Shown in pieces: positions 8,296-15,687 of a DNA stretch of 37,752 nt. The DNA lies in the NCBI GenBank assembly GCA_010692425.1, contig JAAHHJ010000016.1, positions 1 through 37,752 on the forward strand, read 5' to 3'. The stretch is from Symploca sp. SIO3C6. GTDB lineage: Bacteria; Cyanobacteriota; Cyanobacteriia; Cyanobacteriales; Coleofasciculaceae. Position numbers and translations under genes: made by a program. Within the stretch, counting starts at the first letter, position 1. Each line of letters begins with the position of its first letter. A model generated the notes under the pieces. That model was given only the letters and a program-made list of their open reading frames with translations, was not told the DNA's origin and did not search any database.

Positions 8296-8535
8296 ATGCC
8301 AGTTCTAGCAATACTTTACTTGTCAGCAGCAATTCACTTTTTCTATATATGGTTAAGAGCCGGATTGAAAGCTTTCCAGCAGGAAACTGATTTATGTGAT
8401 GAACAAAAACTTATTTGTATGAAAGTCTTGATTGTGGCAACTATTTTCTGGCCACTAGTCGTTCCGATTTCGTACCTACATAGGAATAGGGAGATAGAGT
8501 TATTAACAAGTTTACTCCCCAACCAGATTTTTTGA
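8296..8535 (+). CDS. Small two-helix membrane protein, unknown function
   Basis: A 79-residue protein with two hydrophobic segments (residues 4-22 and 43-60) separated by a charged loop containing QQETDLCDEQK. The ATG at 8296 is the first in frame. A perfect intrinsic terminator follows the stop by 3 bases, which supports it as a real single-gene unit. It looks like the small conserved hypothetical membrane proteins common in cyanobacteria; I do not assign a function. Confidence 0.6.
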   Translation: MPVLAILYLSAAIHFFYIWLRAGLKAFQQETDLCDEQKLICMKVLIVATIFWPLVVPISYLHRNREIELLTSLLPNQIF

Positions 8536-8538
8536 TTC

Positions 8539-8567
8539 TCCCCCGGTTAAAACACGGGGGATTTTTT
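8539..8567 (+). terminator. Intrinsic terminator after the small membrane protein
   Basis: Stem TCCCCCG (8539-8545) pairs with CGGGGGA (8555-8561), has a 9-base loop and is followed by TTTTTT. A second, weaker stem-like stretch (CTCCCTCTTG...AAAAGGGGGATTCTTT) at 8571-8600 may serve the opposite strand. Confidence 0.8.
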
Positions 8568-8610
8568 GAGACTCCCTCTTGTTCTAAAAGGGGGATTCTT
8601 TGGTAACATC

Positions 8611-8967
8611 TTAAGAGCGCCAGCCTGTGGCAGCTTGTTCGAGGACATAAGCTGATACAGCCTCGATCTCAGAAGCACTCAAACGGTCTTTATAGGCAGA
8701 CATATTGTTTTTGCCATTTTCAACCAAAGAGATAATTGCTTCTACAGAGTCCATACCATTGCGACGCAGCGCTCTTTGCTTTAAGTTTTTACCACGCCTG
8801 ATGATATTGCCACCTTGAGGATGACAGCCTGCACAGTGAACTTGAAAAAGCTTTGTTCCTTGAACTGTATCCGCTGCCAGTGCTGCTTGGGTAACTACTC
8901 CCAGTAATAGTATCAGTACCATAAGAGTGATAGCTATAGCCCGAGCAAATTTTTGTTGCCAGTACAT
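8611..8967 (-). CDS. Cytochrome c6-like monohaem c-type cytochrome, secreted
   Basis: A 118-residue precursor with an N-terminal signal peptide (hydrophobic residues 8-28, cleavage near QAALA/AD at 31). The mature domain of about 86 residues carries one haem site CAGCH (C45, C48, H49) and a likely axial Met89 in NNMSAY, ending TGW. This is the cytochrome c6 fold that shuttles electrons in the thylakoid lumen or periplasm. The NIIRRGKNL segment after the haem site is typical of the c6B/c6C-like isoforms rather than classical PetJ (from memory). The ATG at 8967 is preferred; a 16-codon upstream extension to 9015 does not resemble a signal peptide start. Confidence 0.85.
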   Translation of the reverse strand: MYWQQKFARAIAITLMVLILLLGVVTQAALAADTVQGTKLFQVHCAGCHPQGGNIIRRGKNLKQRALRRNGMDSVEAIISLVENGKNNMSAYKDRLSASEIEAVSAYVLEQAATGWRS

Positions 8968-9218
8968 GACTCTTCGCCAGTATGAAGTTGGTGCTGGGAA
9001 TATGCTACAGCACAATTAAGAGAAATGACGGTATATTAATACCGAAAACAGCACCAACAGAGCAAGTTACAACAGAAAGAACAATAGAACCCAAAATCGA
9101 TGCAACTAGTGATAGGGTTAAAGAACGAACTAACCTGGATAGAGTAAACATCAGCAACCCCAGATTTTATAAGTTTATACTTTATATTGTATTCAGGAAC
9201 AAGAATAATAGGAGCTAA

Positions 9219-9998
9219 TTGCTAACTTTGGCAAAGGTAAGGGAAAACAAAATCAAATCAAAACTGAAGCGAGGCGAAGTTGTCCTTGGTCTTTTTTTCA
9301 ATTCTTCCTATCCAGCGTTGATCGAAATTTGCGGACATGCCGGATTTGACTTTGCTGTTATTGATCTTGAACATGGTGCTTTGCATCCACTAGTTGCCGA
9401 AGACCTCTGTCGTGCCGCAGACTGTGTGGAAATAGCACCAATTGTGCGTGTAGGCAAAAATGACCCTCTCTCAATCCAACGTGCCTTGGACATAGGTAGT
9501 GCAGGTGTTCAAGTACCGCAAATCGAAACTAAAGCCGATGCCCAAGCCTCGGTGAAAGCTGCCAAGTACACTCCTCTAGGTTCCCGTGGGCTTTCCTTCT
9601 ATACTCGTGCTGGCGTTTACACAGCTGCCGGAACCCAAATCACAGACAAGCTTAACGAAGAATCCCTAGTGGTGATTCAAGTCGAAGGCGTTATGGGTGT
9701 AGAGAACCTGGAAGAAATTGTCAGTGTTCCCCACATTGACGTCATTTTTCTTGGTCCTTATGATCTTTCTCAGTCTCTAGGTATTCCTGGTCAAGTACAC
9801 GACCCTCGCGTTATTGATAAGATGAACCAATGTATAGATCTTATCCGCAATTCTGGCAAAATTGTAGGCACTTTTGCTGACAATCCAGAAACTGCCAAAC
9901 AATGGATTGATGCTGGAGTTCAATACCTTGCCCTTGGTGTAGATGTCGGCGTCTTCTTGCACGCTTGTCAAGCTCTAGTCAAAGCAGTGCAGACATAA
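9219..9998 (+). CDS. HpcH/HpaI-family aldolase (class II, metal dependent)
   Basis: A 259-residue protein of the 2-keto-3-deoxy acid aldolase family, which reversibly cleaves a 2-keto-4-hydroxy acid to pyruvate and an aldehyde. Conserved positions are visible: VIDLEHG (catalytic H52), R77 (IVRVG), metal ligands E156 (VIQVEG) and D182 (GPYDLS), and Q101-type substrate contacts (GVQVPQIET). The start is a TTG at 9219, four bases after GGAG; no ATG occurs in a suitable place, so a non-ATG start is required. The exact substrate (rhamnonate-, glucarate- or HPA-type) cannot be told from sequence. No pathway genes adjoin it. Confidence 0.88.
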   Translation: MLTLAKVRENKIKSKLKRGEVVLGLFFNSSYPALIEICGHAGFDFAVIDLEHGALHPLVAEDLCRAADCVEIAPIVRVGKNDPLSIQRALDIGSAGVQVPQIETKADAQASVKAAKYTPLGSRGLSFYTRAGVYTAAGTQITDKLNEESLVVIQVEGVMGVENLEEIVSVPHIDVIFLGPYDLSQSLGIPGQVHDPRVIDKMNQCIDLIRNSGKIVGTFADNPETAKQWIDAGVQYLALGVDVGVFLHACQALVKAVQT

Positions 9999-10200
9999 TC
10001 GATAAATAACGAGCAGTTAACAGGTATTAGGTGTTAAGGAACCTCCAGTTAATATAGTTATAGGATTTAAAGCAAAACCCCCGTCTTGTAAGCGCCGGAT
10101 GTGGCGATGGCACTTTTAAGTGCGTGAATAAGTGCGCGAAACGCTCTGCAAACAACAACTGATTTAATGTACAATAGTAGTTACAAATACGGCAACATAA

Positions 10201-11316
10201 ATGTTAGTACTTGAGGCAAAATTAGTCGGTAAAAACTGGCAATACGAACGGTTGGATGAAGCTATTCGTACTGGTCAGTTCATCCGCAATAAATGCCTTG
10301 CCTATTGGATTGAATCGTCGCAAAATGAGAGGGTCAATCGCAATAGGTTAAACAAACTAGCATTGCAGTTAAGAAAAGAGTATGAGTGGGCTACCAGGTT
10401 AAATTCGCAAGCAGATCAAGCGCATGCAGAAAGGGCGTGGAGTGCAATCTCCAGATTCTTTGACAACTGCAAAAAGAAAGTGCCAGGGAAAAAGGGGTAT
10501 CCTAAATTTAAGAAAAATTATCGCTCTGTTGAGTACAAGATCACGGGATGGAACCTGTCAAAAGATAGGAAGAAGTTAACCCTAACTGATGACTTCAATG
10601 CTGGCACCTTCAAACTGAAAGGAACTCGCGATTTAAGTTGGTACACCAAAAAACAAATCAAGCGAGTTAGGATAGTCCGTCGCGCTAAAGGATATTTTGT
10701 CCAATTCTGCATAGATGTAGAGCGTTCTGAACCCTTGCCTAGTACTAATAAGTTTGTAGGCATTGACTTAGGAATTAAAGAGTTCTACACCGATAGTAAC
10801 GGGAATGTTGTCAATAACCCTCGTTACTTAAGGAAATCAGAATTAAGCGTCAAAAGAAGACAGCGACGTTCTTCTGCAAGAGTAAAAGGCTCGAAGAATC
10901 GACTTAAAGCCATTAAGAAATTAGGTAGAGCGCATTTCAAGGTAAGTAGCCAGCGTAAAGATTTTGCCATTAAGACGGCAAGAGCGCTAATCCAAACTAA
11001 CGATCTGGTGGTCTATGAGGACTTGAAAGTGCGCAACATGGTGAAAAACCATAAGCTGGCGAAGTCGATATCTGACGCCTCGTGGTCAATGTTTACCGAC
11101 TGGCTGGACTATTTGGGCAAGGTTCATGGGCGGATAACTTTTGGAGTCGCACCCCATTGGACATCTCAAAACTGTTCTAGCTGTGGGAAATTGGTGAAGA
11201 AAAGCCTCAGTACGAGAACTCATCAATGTCCATATTGCCAGACGGTATTAGATCGTGACCACAATGCTGCTATCAACATTCTCAACAAGGGGTGGAATGA
11301 TGATAGAGCTTCTTGA
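10201..11316 (+). CDS. tnpB: TnpB, RNA-guided endonuclease of an IS200/IS605-family element
   Basis: A 371-residue TnpB with all hallmarks. RuvC-I is GIDLG (D189), RuvC-II is VVYEDL (E273), and RuvC-III is DRDHNAAINI (D351/D353). The zinc finger between RuvC II and III is CSSC...CPYC (C325, C328, C343, C346). The N-terminal half holds the RuvC-preceding wedge region, rich in Lys/Arg. TnpB proteins of this family are guided nucleases that promote retention of their element. The catalytic residues are intact, so the protein may be active. No TnpA transposase is nearby, so movement would need help in trans. The ATG at 10201 is the first in frame. Confidence 0.93.
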   Translation: MLVLEAKLVGKNWQYERLDEAIRTGQFIRNKCLAYWIESSQNERVNRNRLNKLALQLRKEYEWATRLNSQADQAHAERAWSAISRFFDNCKKKVPGKKGYPKFKKNYRSVEYKITGWNLSKDRKKLTLTDDFNAGTFKLKGTRDLSWYTKKQIKRVRIVRRAKGYFVQFCIDVERSEPLPSTNKFVGIDLGIKEFYTDSNGNVVNNPRYLRKSELSVKRRQRRSSARVKGSKNRLKAIKKLGRAHFKVSSQRKDFAIKTARALIQTNDLVVYEDLKVRNMVKNHKLAKSISDASWSMFTDWLDYLGKVHGRITFGVAPHWTSQNCSSCGKLVKKSLSTRTHQCPYCQTVLDRDHNAAINILNKGWNDDRAS

Positions 11317-11415
11317 TCTACCGCAGGGCATGCGGGAAGTTACGCTTAAGGACATCGGAGCCGCTGCCTGGGTGGGGAAACTCCTTCAGGTAAGCTCTAT
11401 GGATGAGTTAAGAAT

Positions 11416-11436
11416 CCCCCTTTTTCTAAAAGGGGG
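11416..11436. terminator. C5T4/A4G5 hairpin at the right end of the tnpB element
   Basis: CCCCCTTTT (11416-11424), loop TCT, AAAAGGGGG (11428-11436). It could act as a bidirectional terminator or mark the element end. Similar TAAAAGGGGGA sequences occur at 2532 and near 8587. Confidence 0.45.
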
Positions 11437-11474
11437 AGTGTCAAACTAGGCATAATTAATCGGAGCCTAAAATC

Positions 11475-12512
11475 TTGTTTGACTTTCCTGAAATGGATGC
11501 CAATAGCCCTCTGAATTTATCAATTAATCCCAACTCCACACAATTAACTGACAGTTTAGATGTGCCTGACTTACTTACCTCTACCCCAGCACCCAATAAT
11601 CAACTAGGAGCAATTGAGGTTGAGAATTGGCAGTTGAGCCTTGAGTACAGTCCCATTGATGTTGATAGTTTGCTTGTTCCCCAGAGTATTGAGGTAGAGA
11701 AAGCTAGTACTAGCAACAGCACAACTGAACTTGATAACATATCTAAAGACCTATTAACAGGTCAAATTCTCAGCTCCGGAATCGGAACCTTGAACAGAGT
11801 TCGCCCTTATACTATCAAGCCTGGAGATACCCTCTGGAATATCGCTCAACAAGAACTAGGCAACCCTTATAACTGGGTGAACATCCAAAAGGAGGATGGT
11901 ACTACCTTCACAGAAGCTGAAGCCAGAAATTTACAAATAGGTCAGCTCGTCTATTTACCTATGAGCAATAGTCCTTTTGAGCTAGACCAGATCTTGGATT
12001 CCGTTGAGCCTTCTATGCTACCATATGCTCAAGATTCTATTCCCCTAATTCTTTCTCAAGTTGAGCAAAGCGGCATTACTGATCAAGCGCAAATTGCCTA
12101 TATCCTGGCAACAGCTGAACACGAATCACATCTTGGTAGATGGATGGAAGAACTCTCAGACGGTTGGCAATATGAGGGGAGACAGGATCTAGGCAATATC
12201 CATCCGGGAGACGGCCCACGATTTAAAGGGCGCGGTTATATTCAAATTACAGGGCGCTCCAATTATCAATACTGGTCTAATATACTTGGTATCGACCTAG
12301 TAAATAACCCTCAAAGAGCATCAGAACCAGAGATTGCCGCTACAATCTTAGTTCAAGGAATGCGGGATGGTACTTTTACTGGAGTTAGCTTAAATGATTA
12401 TATCAATAATTCACAGTTAGATTTTTACAATGCTAGACGTATAGTCAATCGCCTAGATCGTGCCAGTGAAATTGCAGCTATAGCCGAAGATTACTTGAGA
12501 ATACTAACTTGA
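11475..12512 (+). CDS. LysM plus GH19/lysozyme-like cell-wall or chitin hydrolase
   Basis: A 345-residue protein in three parts. Residues 1-105 form a low-complexity, acidic N-terminal region without a signal peptide. A LysM domain, which binds peptidoglycan or chitin, covers about 111-162 (PYTIKPGDTLWNIAQQELG to GQLVYLP). A GH19/lysozyme-like domain covers about 182-345, with catalytic-type AEHESHLGRWMEE (E215/E217) and GRGYIQITGRSNY (252-264). The start is a TTG at 11475, nine bases after GGAG; the ATG at 11493 has no ribosome binding site. Missing signal peptide aside, the domain plan suggests action on murein or chitin. It lies just downstream of the tnpB element. Confidence 0.85.
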   Translation: MFDFPEMDANSPLNLSINPNSTQLTDSLDVPDLLTSTPAPNNQLGAIEVENWQLSLEYSPIDVDSLLVPQSIEVEKASTSNSTTELDNISKDLLTGQILSSGIGTLNRVRPYTIKPGDTLWNIAQQELGNPYNWVNIQKEDGTTFTEAEARNLQIGQLVYLPMSNSPFELDQILDSVEPSMLPYAQDSIPLILSQVEQSGITDQAQIAYILATAEHESHLGRWMEELSDGWQYEGRQDLGNIHPGDGPRFKGRGYIQITGRSNYQYWSNILGIDLVNNPQRASEPEIAATILVQGMRDGTFTGVSLNDYINNSQLDFYNARRIVNRLDRASEIAAIAEDYLRILT

Positions 12513-12727
12513 GTTGGAAATAATTTAGCATCATCCCGTTTCCTCTAGCTGTGCCTTTTTCTCCTGATATTGCTGAGTTAGGGGTTTTGCTTCTACTCTC
12601 GACCCATAGGATGCCAACTCATCAATCAAGTTCTAGCTTGAAGCTGATAGAGTATTGGTGCAGCGTAGGTGAATCCAAACGGTTCCTTAGTTCGTATACT
12701 TTATGAGATCTCAAGTAGGAGAAGTAT

Positions 12728-13315
12728 ATGGGCATTTTTCGTTCGGGTTTAATTGTAATCACGCTTGTATTTCTAGGTGCCTGTGCCAACAGCCAATCTA
12801 CTGGCACTAACCCAGAGTCAAATAGCACCCAGACAACTGCAACGGTTGAAGCAGACACCACAGGCTACAAGGCTTCAGAATTGACTTCCTTGAAGCTAAC
12901 AAATGCTAAAACTGGAGAATCATTCACCCTCTCAGATTTTGCCGGAAAAACGGTTTCAGTGGAACCTATGTCAGTTACTTGCTCTAGCTGCAAAAAACAA
13001 CACAAGAACTCTAAACAAGCTTACGAAAAATTGCCAGACTCTGAATACATCTTCCTCAGCCTGAGTATAGATCAAGGACTCTCAGACGAAAAATTAGCCG
13101 AATTCGCGAAATCTGAAGGATTTAATTGGAAATTTGCCGTTGCCACTCCAGAAATAACCCGTGTTCTCAACGCTAAATTTGGTCAGACAGCTTTTAATAC
13201 AGCCTCCACACCACACTTCATAATCTCACCAAACGGCGAAATTTCAGAGCTATCGACTGGCTTCACCGAACCTGATGTTTTAGTTGCTAAGCTCCAGCAA
13301 GTAAAAGGGCAATGA
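12728..13315 (+). CDS. TlpA/ResA-like thioredoxin-fold lipoprotein
   Basis: A 195-residue protein with a lipoprotein signal (LVFLGAC, lipidated C19), a Ser/Thr-rich linker to about residue 47 and a thioredoxin-like domain with a redox-active CSSC motif (C85-x-x-C88). A cis-Pro region STPHF follows later. It is expected to be membrane-anchored on the periplasmic side and to reduce or exchange disulfides, for example in cytochrome c maturation. A good ribosome binding site (AGGAG, 7 bases) precedes the ATG. The CcdA-like gene 325 bp downstream would supply electrons across the membrane. The motif lacks the usual Trp (WCxxC), which is atypical. Confidence 0.82.
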   Translation: MGIFRSGLIVITLVFLGACANSQSTGTNPESNSTQTTATVEADTTGYKASELTSLKLTNAKTGESFTLSDFAGKTVSVEPMSVTCSSCKKQHKNSKQAYEKLPDSEYIFLSLSIDQGLSDEKLAEFAKSEGFNWKFAVATPEITRVLNAKFGQTAFNTASTPHFIISPNGEISELSTGFTEPDVLVAKLQQVKGQ

Positions 13316-13375
13316 AGAATTGAGGATTGGGTATTTATCTAGTTTCCTTGCTTCCCAGTTTTTAAAATAACGTCT

Positions 13376-13403
13376 CCTACACTTATCCAAAGGAAAGTGT
13401 AGG
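13376..13403 (+). terminator. Hairpin after the thioredoxin-like lipoprotein gene
   Basis: CCTACACTT (13376-13384) pairs perfectly with AAGTGTAGG (13395-13403) across a 10-base loop. Only a weak T tract follows (CTTCTTC), so termination may be partial and could allow read-through to the CcdA-like gene. Confidence 0.5.
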
Positions 13404-13535
13404 CTTCTTCAGGACTTGCTAAGTTGTCACTTTTGAAACTGGCAACCTCTTATATCGATTACCTAAACGCTTGCTACAAAAAACTTTCTTTATTCTTCAT
13501 TAAGTAACTAGTAATATAGGTTCTGGTTATAACGT

Positions 13536-13577
13536 ATTACTTATTACTTATTACTTATTACTTATTACTTATTACTT
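13536..13577. repeat. ATTACTT heptamer tandem repeat, 6 copies
   Basis: Six perfect contiguous ATTACTT units in the gap between the two thiol-redox genes. The same heptamer recurs, in the same orientation, at 35148-35175 and 36289-36316. It belongs to the short tandemly repeated repetitive class of filamentous cyanobacteria. Confidence 0.9.
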
Positions 13578-13640
13578 AAAGTCAGACTATTTGTAGCATC
13601 CTTTTTTCCATTTCCTATTATTACCCAGATATAACAACTG

Positions 13641-14321
13641 ATGTCAGAGCTACTTCAAGCCTTTGTATTGGGAAATAGTGCTATTCTCACTAATGCCTGT
13701 ATGCTTCCACTCTATCCAGGCATGATTGCTTTTTTAAGCAGCAATAACCAGAACCAGAAATCCCAGAAGATTTCAGCTTGGTTGGGTTTTATAGTGCTGG
13801 CAGGAATCCTGAGCATGATGCTCTTAATTGGCTTGCTCCTCTATCTAATCAATCAGTCCTTTGGAACCATATTACCCTTTGTACTACCAGCTATTTACGG
13901 GATTGTCATTGTCTTGGGATGCATGATGTTATGGGGATACAATCCTTTTGCCCGACTAATCATGGTCAATGCCCCAGTAGTAAGCAATCCCTTTGGCACA
14001 GCTTACCTTTACGGACTCATGTTTGGACCAATGACTTTACCTTGTACTGGTCCAATTATTACTACAGCTTTTCTACTCAGTGTAGATGCTACAGGTACTT
14101 TTTCTGTAGGAATTTTGGCATCTCAACTACTATATTTTCTTTTTTTTGGGTTAGGTTTTGGCTGGCCACTTTTATTGCTGCCTATGCTAGCAGTAGGAGC
14201 TCAACGTCAGTTCATTGGCTGGATGACGAAACGCCATGAACTTCTCAACCGCATTTCCGGGACTATGTTGATTGTTATTGGCTTGTTTGGAATTGTGACA
14301 GAATTGCTTCCCAATCTATAG
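13641..14321 (+). CDS. CcdA/DsbD-like thiol:disulfide transmembrane electron carrier
   Basis: A 226-residue integral membrane protein with six hydrophobic segments. It carries the two reactive cysteines of the CcdA family: C20 in TNACMLPLYPG and C135 in LPCTGPIITT, each at the start of a membrane segment next to Pro. CcdA proteins pass electrons from cytoplasmic thioredoxin to periplasmic thiol proteins. The TlpA-like lipoprotein encoded upstream is the obvious partner. The large ORF in another frame over this region is a shadow. No strong ribosome binding site is seen. Confidence 0.88.
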   Translation: MSELLQAFVLGNSAILTNACMLPLYPGMIAFLSSNNQNQKSQKISAWLGFIVLAGILSMMLLIGLLLYLINQSFGTILPFVLPAIYGIVIVLGCMMLWGYNPFARLIMVNAPVVSNPFGTAYLYGLMFGPMTLPCTGPIITTAFLLSVDATGTFSVGILASQLLYFLFFGLGFGWPLLLLPMLAVGAQRQFIGWMTKRHELLNRISGTMLIVIGLFGIVTELLPNL

Positions 14322-14646
14322 GTTCTGCTATGGCGTTTCTAAAGGAAATGTGAAAAAGTATAACCCCATCATCTAATATCTGTAATTGACTCATACCCCT
14401 GTCTATTCTGGCTTCTGACTCGGAGATTCCTGGCTCCTTGCCTCAATTAACAATTTCGCAACTCAAATACAAACGCTATATAAGTAGGGTTTGCTGAATA
14501 AGTCTTTGGTAAAGGGAGGGAACTCTTAACAGGGAATAGAGAACAGTTTTAAGCCTGATTATTTATGAGCAGCTCTGAGATTTTCCTCAAAAGTGCAGTG
14601 TATCCAGAATCGGTACATGTAGTTAGATAACCGCTATAAAAGTCTT
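14322..14646. other. Intergenic region between convergent genes
   Basis: No credible gene. The phrase GGGTTTGCTGAATAAGTC at 14486-14503 resembles the terminal inverted repeats of some cyanobacterial DDE insertion sequences (from memory), but no partner repeat or transposase is present, so at most it is a relic. No clear bidirectional terminator was found. Confidence 0.35.
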
Positions 14647-15552
14647 TCATTCAGCTTGACAACAATTAACAAGGGGGTAGTTAGCTAAACTCTCAAGTTC
14701 TTCGGACTTTAGTAAACTTGTCCAGTCTGCTAATATGGGAGCATCTTTGGCTTTGGCAAGACGAAGTTCTGCTAAAGTTGTCAGGGCATTATGCCAAATG
14801 CCGTTTTCTGCGTAAAGTGCTACTTGTTGCTGAGGTGTTGCCTGCTGAAGATGCTCTGCCAGGGTAGCACTTGGGCTAACTCGCTCAACCCAGCCGTCAA
14901 CAGTCTGTAATTGTGCTGGTTGTAGTGGGTTGCATTTGACTTTGATTTTTAAAAACCAATGATAACTTTTTTGGTGTGCTGTTTTACTAACTTGTAAAGG
15001 TTCAGTAGTTTTATCCATGGTAACACTAATAATCCCTGGCATTTCTGGCTTGTTTAGTAAAGTCCGGTATATTGTTTTACTAGGTTTTTGAGACTCATCT
15101 TTGATCACAAATTCTATGGTTGTAATCGATGCTTGGTCATAAGGAACAAAAAACCAAAAAGTAGGATAATCATCGGTTGTTAAACCCCAAATTTTGGTGA
15201 CTGGGATTTCTTCTCCTTGCTCTAGGTTAATGGTTTGTTTGTAGTCAGGAACCAGTGCCATCAGGGATTGTTTACCATTACCACATCCCCTACTAGCTGC
15301 TCCTCCACGCTCTCCTGCTGCACTCCGATCCGGTGGTGGCGGTGGTGGAGTAAAGTTAATAGTTTTCGGCTGAGAAGATGGGGAGAGGGGGAGATGGGGA
15401 GAGGGGAGGATGCTACTATCTCTATCTTCGTTAAGTGAGCTACTGCTGGAGGTAACTAGTTGTGCCCAAATTAATGGGGAGTAGGCGATACTGCCTAAGA
15501 AAGTCATAACTAAAATAGATGTTAATTGTATTGTTCTTCGAGAGTTTTTCAT
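14647..15552 (-). CDS. DUF928 secreted protein
   Basis: A 301-residue protein with a signal peptide (hydrophobic segment 10-30, cleavage near IWA/QL). A linker encoded by a G/A heptamer array (SILPSPHLPLSPSS, residues 47-60) follows. The DUF928 hallmark region with a polyproline stretch and DRSAAGERGGAASRGC starts near residue 68. The rest is a beta-rich domain of about 200 residues. DUF928 has no known function. In cyanobacteria it often lies next to CHASE2 and TpsA-type haemagglutinin genes, as here (from memory). It is the last of three minus-strand genes in this module, 136 bp behind the CHAT-CHASE2 gene. Confidence 0.85.
   Translation of the reverse strand: MKNSRRTIQLTSILVMTFLGSIAYSPLIWAQLVTSSSSSLNEDRDSSILPSPHLPLSPSSQPKTINFTPPPPPPDRSAAGERGGAASRGCGNGKQSLMALVPDYKQTINLEQGEEIPVTKIWGLTTDDYPTFWFFVPYDQASITTIEFVIKDESQKPSKTIYRTLLNKPEMPGIISVTMDKTTEPLQVSKTAHQKSYHWFLKIKVKCNPLQPAQLQTVDGWVERVSPSATLAEHLQQATPQQQVALYAENGIWHNALTTLAELRLAKAKDAPILADWTSLLKSEELESLANYPLVNCCQAE
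15378..15410. repeat. GGGGAGA-type repeat inside the DUF928 gene
   Basis: G/A-rich 7-8 bp units (GATGGGGAGAGGGGGAGATG...) lie in frame within the DUF928 coding sequence and encode a Pro/Ser/Leu-rich linker. Confidence 0.6.
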
Positions 15553-15687
15553 AATTGAATTGATAAATATAGTGTTTTTAATATAGGCTATAAAACCTAA
15601 GATTAATTGTTCACAACGAAAAAACTAGTATCTCTTTATTGCCATTTCCTGATCTTCATTCCCTAATTATTAATCATCATTCCCTAG

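Larger units (their letters stand above)
10060..11437 (+). mobile_element. Solo tnpB insertion element (IS1341-type, IS200/IS605 family)
   Basis: The element consists of a tnpB gene flanked by hairpin-rich, gene-free ends and has no tnpA. The left end (about 10060-10200) contains CGCC-GGATGT-GGCG and AAGTGCGTGAATAAGTGCGCG structures. The right end runs from the tnpB 3' end to a perfect C5T4/A4G5 hairpin at 11416-11436. Exact ends are estimates, since IS200/IS605 elements make no target duplication. The stretch 11260-11415 is where the TnpB guide RNA (omega-RNA) scaffold should lie, with the guide just beyond the right end. Confidence 0.55.

Noticed and set aside
8982-9218. A 78-codon ORF between the cytochrome gene and the aldolase
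   Set aside because: It starts within the cytochrome upstream region, has no ribosome binding site, composition is random-looking, and it ends exactly where the aldolase's own GGAG/TTG start lies.
13536-13577. Tandem heptamers considered as a CRISPR array
   Set aside because: Units are 7 bp and contiguous with no spacers; they are short tandem repeats.
13778-14239. A 153-codon plus-strand ORF
   Set aside because: It lies wholly inside the CcdA-like gene in another frame. Its Cys/Tyr/Trp-rich composition is not protein-like, whereas the CcdA frame has clear membrane helices and motifs.
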